Shown here: one piece after another, positions 26,755 to 36,621 of the stretch
Position numbering within the stretch: the first letter of the stretch is position 1
How the letters are laid out: the number at the start of each line of letters is the position of its first letter
NCBI RefSeq assembly: GCF_019976755.1
Contig: NZ_AP023441.1
Span: forward strand, 1,054,001 to 1,118,000
Direction: 5' to 3'
Length of the DNA stretch: 64,000 bases
Source: Nostoc sp. MS1
Lineage (GTDB): Bacteria; Cyanobacteriota; Cyanobacteriia; Cyanobacteriales; Nostocaceae
Position numbers and translations under genes: made by a program
The notes under the pieces: model-generated
What the model was told of the DNA's origin: nothing
Seen by the model: only the letters and a program-made list of their open reading frames with translations
Database searches by the model: none

Positions 26755-29700
26755 ATGGATATCTACTCAAAGTTTCAACCAAAACTCTTACTCCTTTTAT
26801 TTTGCCTAATTTGGTGTTTTAACTCTAGCGGTATCAAAGCAAATGCAGAAAATATAAGACGGGTACAACTACCTATTTCTACAGATACTAAAGTCAATAC
26901 TCAACGCCAGGAAGCTTACATCCAAGCTAAAAAATTATTGCAAGCAGCAAACCAATTATTAGCTCAAGGAACAAAAACATCTCGCCAACAAGCTCTTATT
27001 AACTATGAGAAAGCCTTGAAAATATGGGAGGAATTAGAGTTACGTCCAGAAAAAGCTACGACTCTATTAAGTATTGGTACTATCTACCATATAGAAAATA
27101 ATCATCAAAAAGCCTTAGAATATTACCTGCAAGCATTGGCGATTAGACGGGAATTAAAAAATCGCTTTGAAGAAGCCATTGTACTAGGGTCTATTGCTAA
27201 TGTCTACTTTAACTTAGATAATAACTTAAAAGCATTAGATTATTACAACCAAGCCTTATCATTATTTCGTATAGAGCAGAAAAATGAGGCTGTCTCAGAT
27301 ATATTGATGAGTATTGGTAGAGTGTATTTGAAGTTGGGCGAAACTCAAAAAGCACTGGATTTTTATAATCAGGCACTATTACTTCAACGTAATCAAAATA
27401 ATTTGAACGCACAAAGTGACATTCTGCAAACTATAGGTCAAACTTATCTTCAATTAGGAGAAAATAAAAAGGCACTAGAAGCACTAAATCAAGCATTAGA
27501 GATTGAACGTAAAATTAAAAATGTATCTGGACAAATTGATACGCTCAATCTACTTGCTACACTTTATAATTCAATAGGAGAAACTCAAAAAGCTAGAGAA
27601 TTTTTCGATTTAGTGTTGTTTTTGCAAAAAACAACGCCAGGAATTAGCATTAGTAGTCAAGTTCTGACTTTAATGGGGATAAGTGGAGTATATTCAACTA
27701 CTGGTGAGTATGACAAGAGTTTGGGTTATTTGTATCAAGCACAATCACTCTTACAACAATCAGGAAATACATATGCTGAAGCTGAAGCTTTAGAACAAAT
27801 GAGTTTTATTTATGACAAAATAGGACAAAAAAAGAAAGCTCTCGACTCATTAAACAAAGCCTTAATTATTCAAAGAATAAATAAGTATCCTGCTAGAGAA
27901 GCTTTTACATTAAGTAACATTGCAGCTATACATGAATCAACAGGAGATTATCAAAAAGCATTAGATTTTTATAATCAAGCACTAGCTTTGCAGCATCAAA
28001 TTAAAGAACAAACAGGAGAAGCGAATACACTAACTTATATCGCTAAAGTTTATAGTTCATTAGGTGAATATCAATTAAGTGTACAAACATATAATCAAGC
28101 TTTAGATATATTCAGGACAATACAAGACCGTAGCAAAATAGCTCAAACTCTTGATAATATAGCTAGTGTTTACCGAGCAGAAGAAAGTTATCAAACAGCA
28201 TTAGATTTTTATAAACAAGCTTTGCAATTGTGGCGAGAACAAGGCGCACAGTTTCAAGAATTTAGCACGCTTACAGGGATTATTCGGGTTTACGAGTCAT
28301 TAAAAGATTACCCAAAAGCTTTAGACACAGCAGATCAAGCTTTGCTATTATCAAAAAAACAGCGAAATAGTTTTCTTGAGGCTTCTGCTTTAGCTTTTTT
28401 AGGCAGAGTACACCTATCAAAAGGAGACTTTTCTCAGGCATTAGATTTATTAACTCAATCATCTCAAAATTTTGAAAAACTCAGTATTAAAAGTGCCGAA
28501 GCTAATGTATTAACTAACATTGGTAAAGCTTACAATTCCTTAAAGCAACATCAACAGGCGATTCAAAATTATAATCGAGAGCTTGATTTACGCCAGCAAT
28601 TGGGAGACTTGCCTGGGACAGCAGAAGCGCTTTACAATATGGCGATCGCACAACGTGATCAAGATAATCTTAATGCTTCTGTGAGCAATATAGAGAAAAC
28701 AATTAAAATTGTTGAAGATATACGTACTAACCTGACAAGTCAAGAACTACGTACTTCTTACTTTGCTTCAGTACAAAAATATTACGAGTTCTATATTGAT
28801 TTGTTGATGCGTTTGCACAAACAACAACCGTCTAAAGGATATGCTGTAAAAGCACTACAGATTAGTGAACAAGCTCGCGCTCGCAGCCTTGTGGATCTCC
28901 TCAAAGAAGCTAATGTAGATATTAGGCAAGGTGTAGACTCCAAGCTGCTAGAACAAGAACGCACATTGCAACAAGAAATTAGTGCTTCAGAAAAGTTAAG
29001 AATAGAGTTATTAACTAACAAACAAAATCAAACTCAAGCGCAAGCTTTAGAAAAGAAAATAGAAGAACTTTTAGAACAATATCAACAAATTCAAGCCAAA
29101 ATTCGCACCCTCAGCCCAAGTTATGCAGCTTTGACTCAAGTAGAACCTATTGGGCTTGCACAAATTCAGTCTTCAATTCTTGATGATAAAACTCTACTTT
29201 TAGAATATTTCTTAGGAGAAGAGTGTAGTTATCTTTGGGCAGTTACGAAAAAAAGTATAACTGCCTATAAATTACCTAAACGTGCCGATATAGAAGCTGC
29301 CGCTCAAGATTTTCGACAAAATTTAACTAATCCCATTTACAGAGCAAGAACAGCAAAAGCAGCATCTAATTTATCTCAAATTATACTTGCCCCAGTCGCC
29401 AAACAATTAAAACATCAACGTCTAGCAATAGTTAGTGATGGAATTTTGCAGTATGTGCCATTTTCCGCGCTGAGTATACCAAGTTCACCAAACAGTAATA
29501 TGAACCCTCAGCCATTGGCAACTAGTCATGAAGTAGTAAACTTGCCATCAGCATCTACAATCAAAATTCTTCGCCAACAACTAACTAGACGCAAAACGCC
29601 TACTAAAATATTAGCTGTAATTGCTGACCCAATATTCTCTCAAGATGATCAACGAATCGGACAAACTCATCAGCAACTTAGTAATAGCAATAAACTCATA

Positions 29701-30324
29701 TCTCAACAGCAATTAACACGGTCTGCTGGAGAGTTAAATATTAATTTTGAACGTTTAACATTTACCCGTCAAGAAGCGGAACAAATTCTCAAATTGGTAT
29801 CACCTAAACTGCGTAAACAAGCATTCGACTTTGCTGCTAATCGTAATACAGCAATGGATACCGATTTGAGCCAATACCGGATTGTACATTTTGCTACTCA
29901 TGGCATCCTCAATAGTATACATCCAGAATTATCAGGATTAGTTTTGTCATTATTTGATAAAACAGGTAGCCCACAAAATGGCTTTTTGCGTCTGCATGAT
30001 ATTTTTAACCTCAAACTTTCATCTCAATTAGTTGTTTTAAGTGCGTGTCAGACTGGGCTAGGAAAACAAGTAAAAGGAGAAGGATTCATCGGCTTAAGCA
30101 GAGGTTTTATGTATGCAGGTAGCCCAACACTTGTAGTAAGTTTGTGGAATGTAGATGATGAAGCAACTGCTATTTTTATGCAGAGTTTTTATAAAAAAAT
30201 GTTACAGGATGGGTTAAAACCGACAACAGCACTTCGAGCCGCACAGATGGAAATGTGGCAAAGTCAAAATTACTCAGAGCCTTATTATTGGGCAGCTTTC
30301 ACTTTACAAGGAGAATGGCAGTAA
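26755..30324 (+). CDS. Exported TPR-CHAT protein (putative caspase-like protease)
   Basis: 1189 residues. A signal peptide or anchor (residues 8-30) precedes about a dozen tetratricopeptide repeats (roughly 75-640). A coiled-coil segment (about 720-790) links to a C-terminal CHAT domain (about 830-1189). CHAT is a clan CD, caspase-related fold. The predicted catalytic pair is His1049 (ATHG) and Cys1098 (SACQTG). Proteins of this design are common in filamentous cyanobacteria and are thought to be partner-activated proteases. The target is unknown. The gene is A+T-rich compared with the dha operon. Confidence 0.85.
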   Translation: MDIYSKFQPKLLLLLFCLIWCFNSSGIKANAENIRRVQLPISTDTKVNTQRQEAYIQAKKLLQAANQLLAQGTKTSRQQALINYEKALKIWEELELRPEKATTLLSIGTIYHIENNHQKALEYYLQALAIRRELKNRFEEAIVLGSIANVYFNLDNNLKALDYYNQALSLFRIEQKNEAVSDILMSIGRVYLKLGETQKALDFYNQALLLQRNQNNLNAQSDILQTIGQTYLQLGENKKALEALNQALEIERKIKNVSGQIDTLNLLATLYNSIGETQKAREFFDLVLFLQKTTPGISISSQVLTLMGISGVYSTTGEYDKSLGYLYQAQSLLQQSGNTYAEAEALEQMSFIYDKIGQKKKALDSLNKALIIQRINKYPAREAFTLSNIAAIHESTGDYQKALDFYNQALALQHQIKEQTGEANTLTYIAKVYSSLGEYQLSVQTYNQALDIFRTIQDRSKIAQTLDNIASVYRAEESYQTALDFYKQALQLWREQGAQFQEFSTLTGIIRVYESLKDYPKALDTADQALLLSKKQRNSFLEASALAFLGRVHLSKGDFSQALDLLTQSSQNFEKLSIKSAEANVLTNIGKAYNSLKQHQQAIQNYNRELDLRQQLGDLPGTAEALYNMAIAQRDQDNLNASVSNIEKTIKIVEDIRTNLTSQELRTSYFASVQKYYEFYIDLLMRLHKQQPSKGYAVKALQISEQARARSLVDLLKEANVDIRQGVDSKLLEQERTLQQEISASEKLRIELLTNKQNQTQAQALEKKIEELLEQYQQIQAKIRTLSPSYAALTQVEPIGLAQIQSSILDDKTLLLEYFLGEECSYLWAVTKKSITAYKLPKRADIEAAAQDFRQNLTNPIYRARTAKAASNLSQIILAPVAKQLKHQRLAIVSDGILQYVPFSALSIPSSPNSNMNPQPLATSHEVVNLPSASTIKILRQQLTRRKTPTKILAVIADPIFSQDDQRIGQTHQQLSNSNKLISQQQLTRSAGELNINFERLTFTRQEAEQILKLVSPKLRKQAFDFAANRNTAMDTDLSQYRIVHFATHGILNSIHPELSGLVLSLFDKTGSPQNGFLRLHDIFNLKLSSQLVVLSACQTGLGKQVKGEGFIGLSRGFMYAGSPTLVVSLWNVDDEATAIFMQSFYKKMLQDGLKPTTALRAAQMEMWQSQNYSEPYYWAAFTLQGEWQ

Positions 30325-30660
30325 TCAACGATAAGTTGCTCTGTCTTCGGCTACAGCTTGTCCTTGTTTGTTCCCAGCGAAGTAGTTGAGAAGAATCTCA
30401 TAATAGACTTGTCCGAAAACGCTAAAGCCAGACTGTTCAAAGCCTTGGGGCAAAACTTTCTGTCGTAAGTAAAATAAGCATAAACATACTTGCTCACTTA
30501 TTAATAATTTTTCTGGGCGACTCCCACCAGCCGCATTAATTCTGATTTTTTGGCTTGACTGTTTGGCTATTGTAATTGTTCGTAACTAATCCCTAAAATT
30601 TGTTTTGTTCGTCGTGGATATTTACAGTAAACATCGGCACATTTCAACTGCGCGACTTTT
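30325..30660 (-). pseudogene. Transposase relic (IS5-like, helix-turn-helix part)
   Basis: Leftward translation gives PRRTKQILGISYEQL, then a frame change and INAAGGSRPEKLLISEQVCLCLFYLRQ. This is the typical N-terminal part of IS5-group transposases of cyanobacteria. The frame is broken after YEQLQ by a stop, the sequence after YLRQ no longer matches the family, and the DDE catalytic part is missing. It abuts the end of the CHAT gene. Confidence 0.6.
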
Positions 30661-30880
30661 AAACATCCATCACAATACTCAAAACAACAGCTAATATATT
30701 TCTGGTTTGAACTTCAATTTGCTGGAGAATAATTTCTCGCATTTTCATCTTTGCTTCAAACTGTTTTATGTCCTAGATCCTAGCCAGATTAATACTTTTA
30801 CTGCTTCCCCTCTACTAGTTCATTTGTTCGCGTTGAAAGGGCTGGGTCGGCATTGCCCACCGGCTCATGGTTTTGCCGAT

Positions 30881-30967
30881 GCACTGCCCAACGCCACTTG
30901 CTTTATGTCGGGAAACCCGCCCAACGCAGTGGCTCCCCTACGTATATTTCAAAAATCAAGTATGAGT
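30881..30967 (-). repeat. 87-bp dispersed repeat, copy A
   Basis: This stretch is the reverse complement of 43661-43747 with only two mismatches by eye. Internally it carries GCGTTGGGC twice, a GGGTTTCCC mini-hairpin and GCCACT/AGTGGC arms, so it should fold strongly. It is probably a small non-autonomous or REP-like element. Confidence 0.8.
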
Positions 30968-31328
30968 TCTATATGTATGAAGTTTATTCATTTATTTTTT
31001 GAGATTAAAATGGTAATCAATGTTAACCGTATAACTAAAAACAAATTATTAAATAATAATTGTTCATTATATTCATAGAGTATATTTACACAACTAACTA
31101 ATTGAATAATAGAAGTATTTAAACCTAGATTAAAAACAAAAGAAATATTAAAATTATTGAAAATGATCCTCATTAATTATCTACTTCACAAGAGCTTATA
31201 TAGCTTATTAGCTAAGGGTTACAGGTTTAATTGAATATCATTTCAAACAAAATATAAAAAAAATATAAATTACATTTTTCTCTGAAAAAAAATGATATGT
31301 TGGATACAGAATTGAATTTCGCACGTAT

Positions 31329-31362
31329 CTGGAGTAGTACAACGTAATCTACTCCAGTTTTT
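31329..31362 (+). terminator. Orphan rho-independent terminator 0.6 kb before nifB
   Basis: CTGGAGTAG and CTACTCCAG form a perfect 9-bp stem (11-base loop) followed by five T residues. No rightward gene ends nearby: the CHAT gene stops 1 kb upstream. It may end an unannotated small RNA or attenuate a long nifB leader. Confidence 0.65.
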
Positions 31363-31414
31363 CCCACCAAAAACCCTTATAAATATTGGCTTTTAGCGAT
31401 ATTTAAAGAGGGGT

Positions 31415-31619
31415 TGAGTACAAAATTGTATAGTTAACAATTAGCTCAAACAGCCCTCAAATTGTTGCTGTGATTGAGTTACACATGAGTACAACTAGAT
31501 CCTGAACCCCAGTCCATAAATACTCGTACCCCAACTAGAAAATACTAGAACCCCTACCTGGAAAAAAATTTAAAATTCTTAAAACATGCTCAAAATCATC
31601 GTTTTGAATTTTGAGTACA
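31415..31619. promoter_or_regulatory. Three direct TGAGTACA repeats upstream of nifB
   Basis: TGAGTACAA occurs at 31415-31423 and 31486-31494, and TGAGTACA at 31612-31619, all in the same orientation in the nifB upstream region. Repeated octamers before a nif operon could be activator sites, for example for a CnfR-like regulator, but I cannot match them to a published consensus. Confidence 0.4.
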
Positions 31620-31967
31620 TTGCTAATAAATCCAATAAATTCTATTCCAGCGATACAAAATTTAATAGTTAAAACCAACTGCTATAAATCTTATATCGCC
31701 AATCACTTAACGCTTCTACATAAAAAGAAAGCCAAAAGTGAGTGGAGGGATGAGATAGCACTATGCCTTCGTGAATGGAAGTCTCGGTTGTACCACACAA
31801 TTCTACCAAGTTGACACACCAGCCAAAAGCCCAGGACTTCATACCTGCCCTACTTAGCGAAGCCGCTACAGATAATGTGGCAGCCGCGACTTCAATTCTT
31901 AGGGCAAAGATCATAGCAACGGCATCTCCCACAGTGGCAGCTAGTCCACCGACATTTGCGAAATTCA

Positions 31968-33404
31968 ATGACACCACCAGTTACAGGACTCTCCGATTCC
32001 TTGGCTACTGAATCAACACCTACCATAGCAAAATCGGGTGGTTGCGGATGCGACAGCAGCACCACCGTGGAAGTAGACGAAAGGCTCAAAGAACGCATTG
32101 CTAAACATCCCTGCTATAGCGAAGAAGCTCACCACCATTACGCGAGAATGCACGTTGCAGTTGCACCAGCTTGCAACATCCAATGCAACTACTGCAACCG
32201 TAAATATGACTGCGCTAACGAAAGCCGTCCTGGGGTAGTAAGTGAATTACTCACACCAGAGGAAGCAGCACACAAAGTTTTAGTAATTGCTGGCAAAATT
32301 CCCCAAATGACAGTTTTGGGAGTTGCTGGCCCTGGCGATCCTTTAGCTAACCCAGAAAAGACTTTCCGCACCTTTGAGTTGATTGCAGATAAAGCACCAG
32401 ATATCAAGTTGTGCTTATCAACTAACGGTTTGATGTTGCCCGAATATATCGATCGCATTAAACAACTAAATATTGATCACGTTACAATTACCCTGAACAC
32501 AGTTGACCCAGAAATCGGCGCACAGATTTACTCTTGGGTTCACTACAACCGTAGACGTTATAGAGGCGTAGAAGGCGCAAAAATTCTCCTAGAGAAGCAA
32601 CTAGAAGGTTTACAAGCTCTGAGAGAAGCTGATATACTGTGCAAAGTTAACTCCGTGATGATTCCCGGCATCAATGATCAACACCTAGTAGAAGTTAACA
32701 AGGTGATTCGGGAAAACGGTGCATTCCTGCATAACATCATGCCTCTGATTTCTGCACCAGAACACGGTACACACTTTGGCTTAACTGGACAACGCGGCCC
32801 CACACAGAAAGAACTCAAGTCAGTGCAAGACCAATGTGCGGGTAACATGAAAATGATGCGCCATTGCCGCCAGTGCCGCGCCGATGCTGTAGGCTTGTTA
32901 GGTGAAGACCGCAGCCAAGAATTTACCAAAGATAAATTCTTAGAAATGGCTCCCGAATACGACTTCGACAAACGTCAAGAAGTCCACGAAGGTATTGAGA
33001 AGTTCAGAGAAGAACTACAAATAGCCAGAGAAAAGGTAACAGCTGGTAAAACACCAACAGCTAATAATCCGAAAATTTTAGTTGCGATCGCCACCAAAGG
33101 CGGCGGCTTAGTTAACCAACACTTTGGTCATGTCAAAGAATTTCAGATTTACGAAGTAGACGGAACAGAAGTACGCTTTATCAGTCACCGCAAAGTAGAC
33201 CATTATTGTCAAGGCGGATACGGCGAAGCAGCCACATTTGACAATATTGTGAAGACTATCGCAGATTGCAAAGCAGTTTTGGTTTCCAAAATTGGCGAAT
33301 CTCCCAAAGAAAAACTGCTCCAAGCGGGAATACAGGCTGTTGAAGCTTACGACGTGATTGAGAAGGTTGCTTTAGAGTTTTACGAGCAATGGAATAAGGG
33401 CTAA
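31968..33404 (+). CDS. nifB: Nitrogenase cofactor biosynthesis protein NifB
   Basis: 478 residues. NifB is the radical-SAM enzyme that fuses two [4Fe-4S] clusters and inserts carbide to make NifB-co, precursor of the nitrogenase cofactor. The radical-SAM cysteines are Cys69, Cys73 and Cys76 (CNIQCNYC). The C-terminal ~110 residues form a NifX/NafY-like cofactor-binding domain. I chose the ATG at 31968 because the following MTPPVTGL matches cyanobacterial NifB starts. A TTG at 31956 is less likely. fdxN follows after 103 bp. Confidence 0.97.
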   Translation: MTPPVTGLSDSLATESTPTIAKSGGCGCDSSTTVEVDERLKERIAKHPCYSEEAHHHYARMHVAVAPACNIQCNYCNRKYDCANESRPGVVSELLTPEEAAHKVLVIAGKIPQMTVLGVAGPGDPLANPEKTFRTFELIADKAPDIKLCLSTNGLMLPEYIDRIKQLNIDHVTITLNTVDPEIGAQIYSWVHYNRRRYRGVEGAKILLEKQLEGLQALREADILCKVNSVMIPGINDQHLVEVNKVIRENGAFLHNIMPLISAPEHGTHFGLTGQRGPTQKELKSVQDQCAGNMKMMRHCRQCRADAVGLLGEDRSQEFTKDKFLEMAPEYDFDKRQEVHEGIEKFREELQIAREKVTAGKTPTANNPKILVAIATKGGGLVNQHFGHVKEFQIYEVDGTEVRFISHRKVDHYCQGGYGEAATFDNIVKTIADCKAVLVSKIGESPKEKLLQAGIQAVEAYDVIEKVALEFYEQWNKG

Positions 33405-33473
33405 TGGGTAATGGGTAATGGGTAATAGATAAGAAACAAACATCAATTACCAATTACCAGTTACCAATTACCA
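33402..33473. repeat. TAATGGG and ATTACCA heptamer repeats between nifB and fdxN
   Basis: Three TAATGGG units begin at the nifB stop codon itself. ATTACCA/GTTACCA units follow from 33446. The two arrays are partly complementary and could fold into a hairpin within the nifB-fdxN transcript. Confidence 0.75.
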
Positions 33474-33507
33474 CTCCCTACTCACCCAATCAACAAGGAG
33501 CATAGTC

Positions 33508-33816
33508 ATGGCTTATCAAATCACCAGCCAATGTATTTCCTGCAATATTTGTCAACCTGTATGTCCCACTGGTGCAATCAAAATTGAAGAAGATGGTCGC
33601 CACTGGATTGACCAAAAACTTTGTACAAACTGCGCTGATACAGTCTACACTGTTCCACAATGCCAAGCTGGTTGCCCTACCTGTAATGGTTGCGTTAAAG
33701 TACCTAGCGATTATTGGGAAGGCTGGTTCGAGAAATATAACCGAGTTATAGCGAAATTGACTAAAAAACAAGACTATTGGGAACGTTGGTTTAATTGTTA
33801 TTCACAGAAGTATTAG
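33508..33816 (+). CDS. fdxN: FdxN ferredoxin, 3' end apparently cut by an inserted element
   Basis: A 2[4Fe-4S] bacterial-type ferredoxin of the nif region. Cysteines are at 9, 12, 15, 19 and at 39, 42, 52, 56, 59, 62. AAGGAG lies nine bases before the ATG. The frame stops after 102 residues at Y-S-Q-K-Y. From memory, PCC 7120 FdxN continues about 14 residues past Y-S-Q-K-F. Tyr98 is encoded by the first bases of a TATTC pentamer, the published core of fdxN-element recombination. I infer that the true 3' end lies beyond the window and is rejoined on excision. Confidence 0.88.
   Translation: MAYQITSQCISCNICQPVCPTGAIKIEEDGRHWIDQKLCTNCADTVYTVPQCQAGCPTCNGCVKVPSDYWEGWFEKYNRVIAKLTKKQDYWERWFNCYSQKY
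33799..33803 (+). other. Candidate recombination core (TATTC) of an fdxN-type element
   Basis: TATTC falls on Tyr98-Ser99 codons of fdxN, immediately before the sequence leaves the expected fdxN reading. In Anabaena PCC 7120 the fdxN element excises between directly repeated TATTC pentamers. A matching copy should lie to the right of 64000, next to the missing end of fdxN. A pentamer alone is weak evidence; position inside fdxN gives it weight. Confidence 0.55.
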
Positions 33817-33940
33817 CTATCAAACAAACCAAAATACTCATTTTCCAAGCTTTAATCAATATCTGCATCAATACCAATGTGTGATATGAACAGTTATAGT
33901 AGCAATGTAAATTACGTTCACCTCCGTTTTTAGAACAATA

Positions 33941-36535
33941 TTAGCTTTTTAAAAGTTGCTTTTGTTGTTGTATAAAAGTTCTATTCTGACTATCTATAGC
34001 AAGCGCACGGTTGCAGTAATCAAGAGCTTCTTGTCTTTCTCCTAACTTGATGAGTGTTCTAATTAATTGGGGTAAAGTTTTTTCTAAGTCAGAAACATAT
34101 TTTAATTTTTCTGCATATTCAAAACTTTGACGAAATTTAACAGCCGCTTCTTTAATTTTTCCTTGTTCTAAAAATATCCTTCCTATTGCATTATAAGGAA
34201 TAGAAATTGTTTGTTTCTTCGATAGAACAATATTAAGCTCGAAATAATGTAAAGCATTATCAAACTCTTTTTTTTCAGTGTAATTAATAGCTAATTCATG
34301 ATAAGTTTTTGCTAAACCTGGTTCGTCTTTTAATTGTTTACCAATAACAACACATTCTTCAAGAAGAATGATTGCATCATCATATCTTTCTAGTTTATTA
34401 CATATTCTAGCTAATTCGTATAGCTGTATAGATAAAGACGTTAAATTATTATTCTCTCTTTCAAAATAAATACATTTTTTAAGAATTTCAACTGCATTAT
34501 CATACTGTTTTAGTTTATTATATATCTGACTAATACTATTTAGTGCTATTATTATTCCTTCTTTATCTCCTATTTTCTCTTTAATTTTGAGGCTCTGTTG
34601 ATACATTTTTAAAGCTTGATCCAAGTCACCCTTTTGCTTATACACTCCAGCTAAGGTATTTAGTGACATTGCCACACCTCTTTCATCATTTAATTCTTGA
34701 TGGATTTCAAGACTGCGATTAATATATTCAATAGCTTCATCTAAATCTCCTTGTTTTTGAAAAATTCGTCCTCTTTGAATCAGCCAAGTTGCTTTATCTG
34801 CATAAATTTCAATATCATTCTTGTCTATTTTATCCAAAATACTTATAATTAAATCACTTTCTTGTTTAGCTTGTTTTTGTTCATCAAGCTTCAATAAATA
34901 TTTAACTTTTTGAATAGATAATTTAACTATATTTTCTATATCTGAATTTTGATTTGCTAAAGAAATAAAGATAGAAATAATATCAATTGCTTCTCTTAGA
35001 TTTCCATTTTTATTGAAAAACGGAATAAGGCAAAAAGCAAAATCATAATCAGCTATCCGCTCAGATTTTAACCATTGCGCGACCAAGACAATATTATTTA
35101 ATTCTGATTTGAGGATTTTGTTAATTTCTTTATTTTTGAAGTTTTTATATTTAACAAAATTTTGATAAAAATGTGTATATCTTTTTTGTACTTGTTGTTC
35201 TAATTGATAATTTTTAGATAATAAATCTTGAGCAAATAGATAAATTAAAGGATGAAAGCTATATCTTTTTTGTGTATGTTGAGAACCCTCAATTAATGAT
35301 AGTTGGCGTAAGTTTCTTAAGTGAGTATGGGTATCCTCCTTATCTAAACCACTTGCTGCTTTAGCTGTATGAAATGAAAAGCCATCTTTAGAACAAACAC
35401 TTAAACAAGCAAAAAAGTTAATTGTATTTTCTTGGTTTCTTTTCTTCAGTAAATTTAAACTAAGCTCAAGTGAAGCTCTAACATTAATGTCTTTTTCACT
35501 GACTCGCTCATCTAATAGTCGCTGTTTTTCTTGACGCAACAAAGCTTCATATTCTGTAATGCTATCTTCGATGGTTAATATCTTACCGATAATGTTTAAT
35601 GCTAATGGTAAATTACCTACAAGCTCAATAATCCTTTCAACGGCTGTTCGTTCATCTTCAAGACGTTGAGAACCCAAAAGGTTTTCTAGCAATTTCCAAG
35701 AGTCATTAGGCTCAAATGTACTAAGCACAAGCTGACCTTTATGGGGAATATTTAAAGCAGATATTAAAAGTTTATCTCTTGTAGTGACGATTAGTGAGTA
35801 TTTATCTTGAAAAGGTTTAGGAAATAAGGCTTTAATATCTGAATCTTCAGCGTTATCAAAAATTAAAAGTGCTTTTTTAGTTTTAAAGATTTTTTGTATA
35901 ATGTGAGATGCACCTCTGTTTTTGTCTCTATCGTCAATTTTTATGGGATAGTAACTAGCAAACTCCAGAGCAATCTCTGTCAAGCTTTTATCATCCACTC
36001 GTAAGCAAATAACACCATCATAAAAATGTTGTTGATAATTTATTTCTGCAAAATAACAAGCAAGTGCTGTTTTTCCAACACCACCTATACCAGATATTCC
36101 TACAACGCTACATCTTTGCTGACCTGTACTGTTAATAAGTAATCTTTCTAAATGTTCTAGCTCTGATGCTCTTGCAGTGAATGTCCGTATGATATCCTCT
36201 GATTTTAATTCGTATGGACTAGGATATGGACTTATTTCATACCTAACAAATGGCTTATTTTCTTTTCTAAAGTAAATTTCTAATAGTTCTCTAATATTGT
36301 CTTGTAAATGAGGGCGATCTTTATGAATTGCTTCCAATAAATCTTTCAATTTGTCTCTAGATTCTGCCCATTTAATTAAATTAAAACTATTTTCTTTAAT
36401 TGTTTGACCTTGAGCAATTTCATCCAAATTCTCTTCTAGATTAAATCTCAACATTTGCTCTAAATCAATTTTATTTGGATAAGCTTTGACCATTAAGTCA
36501 ACTAGTTTTTCATAATCACCACCCGATAATTGCAT
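33941..36535 (-). CDS. STAND ATPase: adaptor domain, NB-ARC and TPR repeats
   Basis: 864 residues. Residues 1-90 form a small helical adaptor (effector-associated, EAD-like) that is nearly half identical to the N-terminus of the protease gene at 37059. An NB-ARC ATPase follows, with Walker A GISGIGGVGKT (146-156), Walker B LLIFDNAE (223-230), TTRD (251-254) and GNLPLAL (307-313). A winged-helix region and about eight TPRs (roughly 560-860) complete it. The design is that of a ligand-sensing oligomerising switch, like plant NLR or Apaf-1 proteins. Last gene of a leftward three-gene unit, strongly A+T-rich. Confidence 0.85.
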   Translation of the reverse strand: MQLSGGDYEKLVDLMVKAYPNKIDLEQMLRFNLEENLDEIAQGQTIKENSFNLIKWAESRDKLKDLLEAIHKDRPHLQDNIRELLEIYFRKENKPFVRYEISPYPSPYELKSEDIIRTFTARASELEHLERLLINSTGQQRCSVVGISGIGGVGKTALACYFAEINYQQHFYDGVICLRVDDKSLTEIALEFASYYPIKIDDRDKNRGASHIIQKIFKTKKALLIFDNAEDSDIKALFPKPFQDKYSLIVTTRDKLLISALNIPHKGQLVLSTFEPNDSWKLLENLLGSQRLEDERTAVERIIELVGNLPLALNIIGKILTIEDSITEYEALLRQEKQRLLDERVSEKDINVRASLELSLNLLKKRNQENTINFFACLSVCSKDGFSFHTAKAASGLDKEDTHTHLRNLRQLSLIEGSQHTQKRYSFHPLIYLFAQDLLSKNYQLEQQVQKRYTHFYQNFVKYKNFKNKEINKILKSELNNIVLVAQWLKSERIADYDFAFCLIPFFNKNGNLREAIDIISIFISLANQNSDIENIVKLSIQKVKYLLKLDEQKQAKQESDLIISILDKIDKNDIEIYADKATWLIQRGRIFQKQGDLDEAIEYINRSLEIHQELNDERGVAMSLNTLAGVYKQKGDLDQALKMYQQSLKIKEKIGDKEGIIIALNSISQIYNKLKQYDNAVEILKKCIYFERENNNLTSLSIQLYELARICNKLERYDDAIILLEECVVIGKQLKDEPGLAKTYHELAINYTEKKEFDNALHYFELNIVLSKKQTISIPYNAIGRIFLEQGKIKEAAVKFRQSFEYAEKLKYVSDLEKTLPQLIRTLIKLGERQEALDYCNRALAIDSQNRTFIQQQKQLLKS

Positions 36536-36621
36536 AAGTTGATTCCTTTATGGATTTTAATATATTCTAAACAAAATTATCTACAAAATTTTGGTAATAT
36601 TTGATTGAGAATTGAAAAATA

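Noticed and set aside
30707..31078. A 123-codon plus-strand frame
   Set aside because: It crosses the 87-bp repeat and has no protein-like features or family. Best explained as chance in repeat DNA.
31775..32011. A 78-codon plus-strand frame overlapping the start of nifB
   Set aside because: Its composition is less A+T-rich than the surroundings, but it overlaps nifB in another frame, has no recognisable family and no good ribosome site. It may simply be conserved leader sequence.
33402..33480. Possible CRISPR or regulatory array between nifB and fdxN
   Set aside because: The units are contiguous heptamers without spacers, typical of short tandem repeats in heterocystous cyanobacteria.
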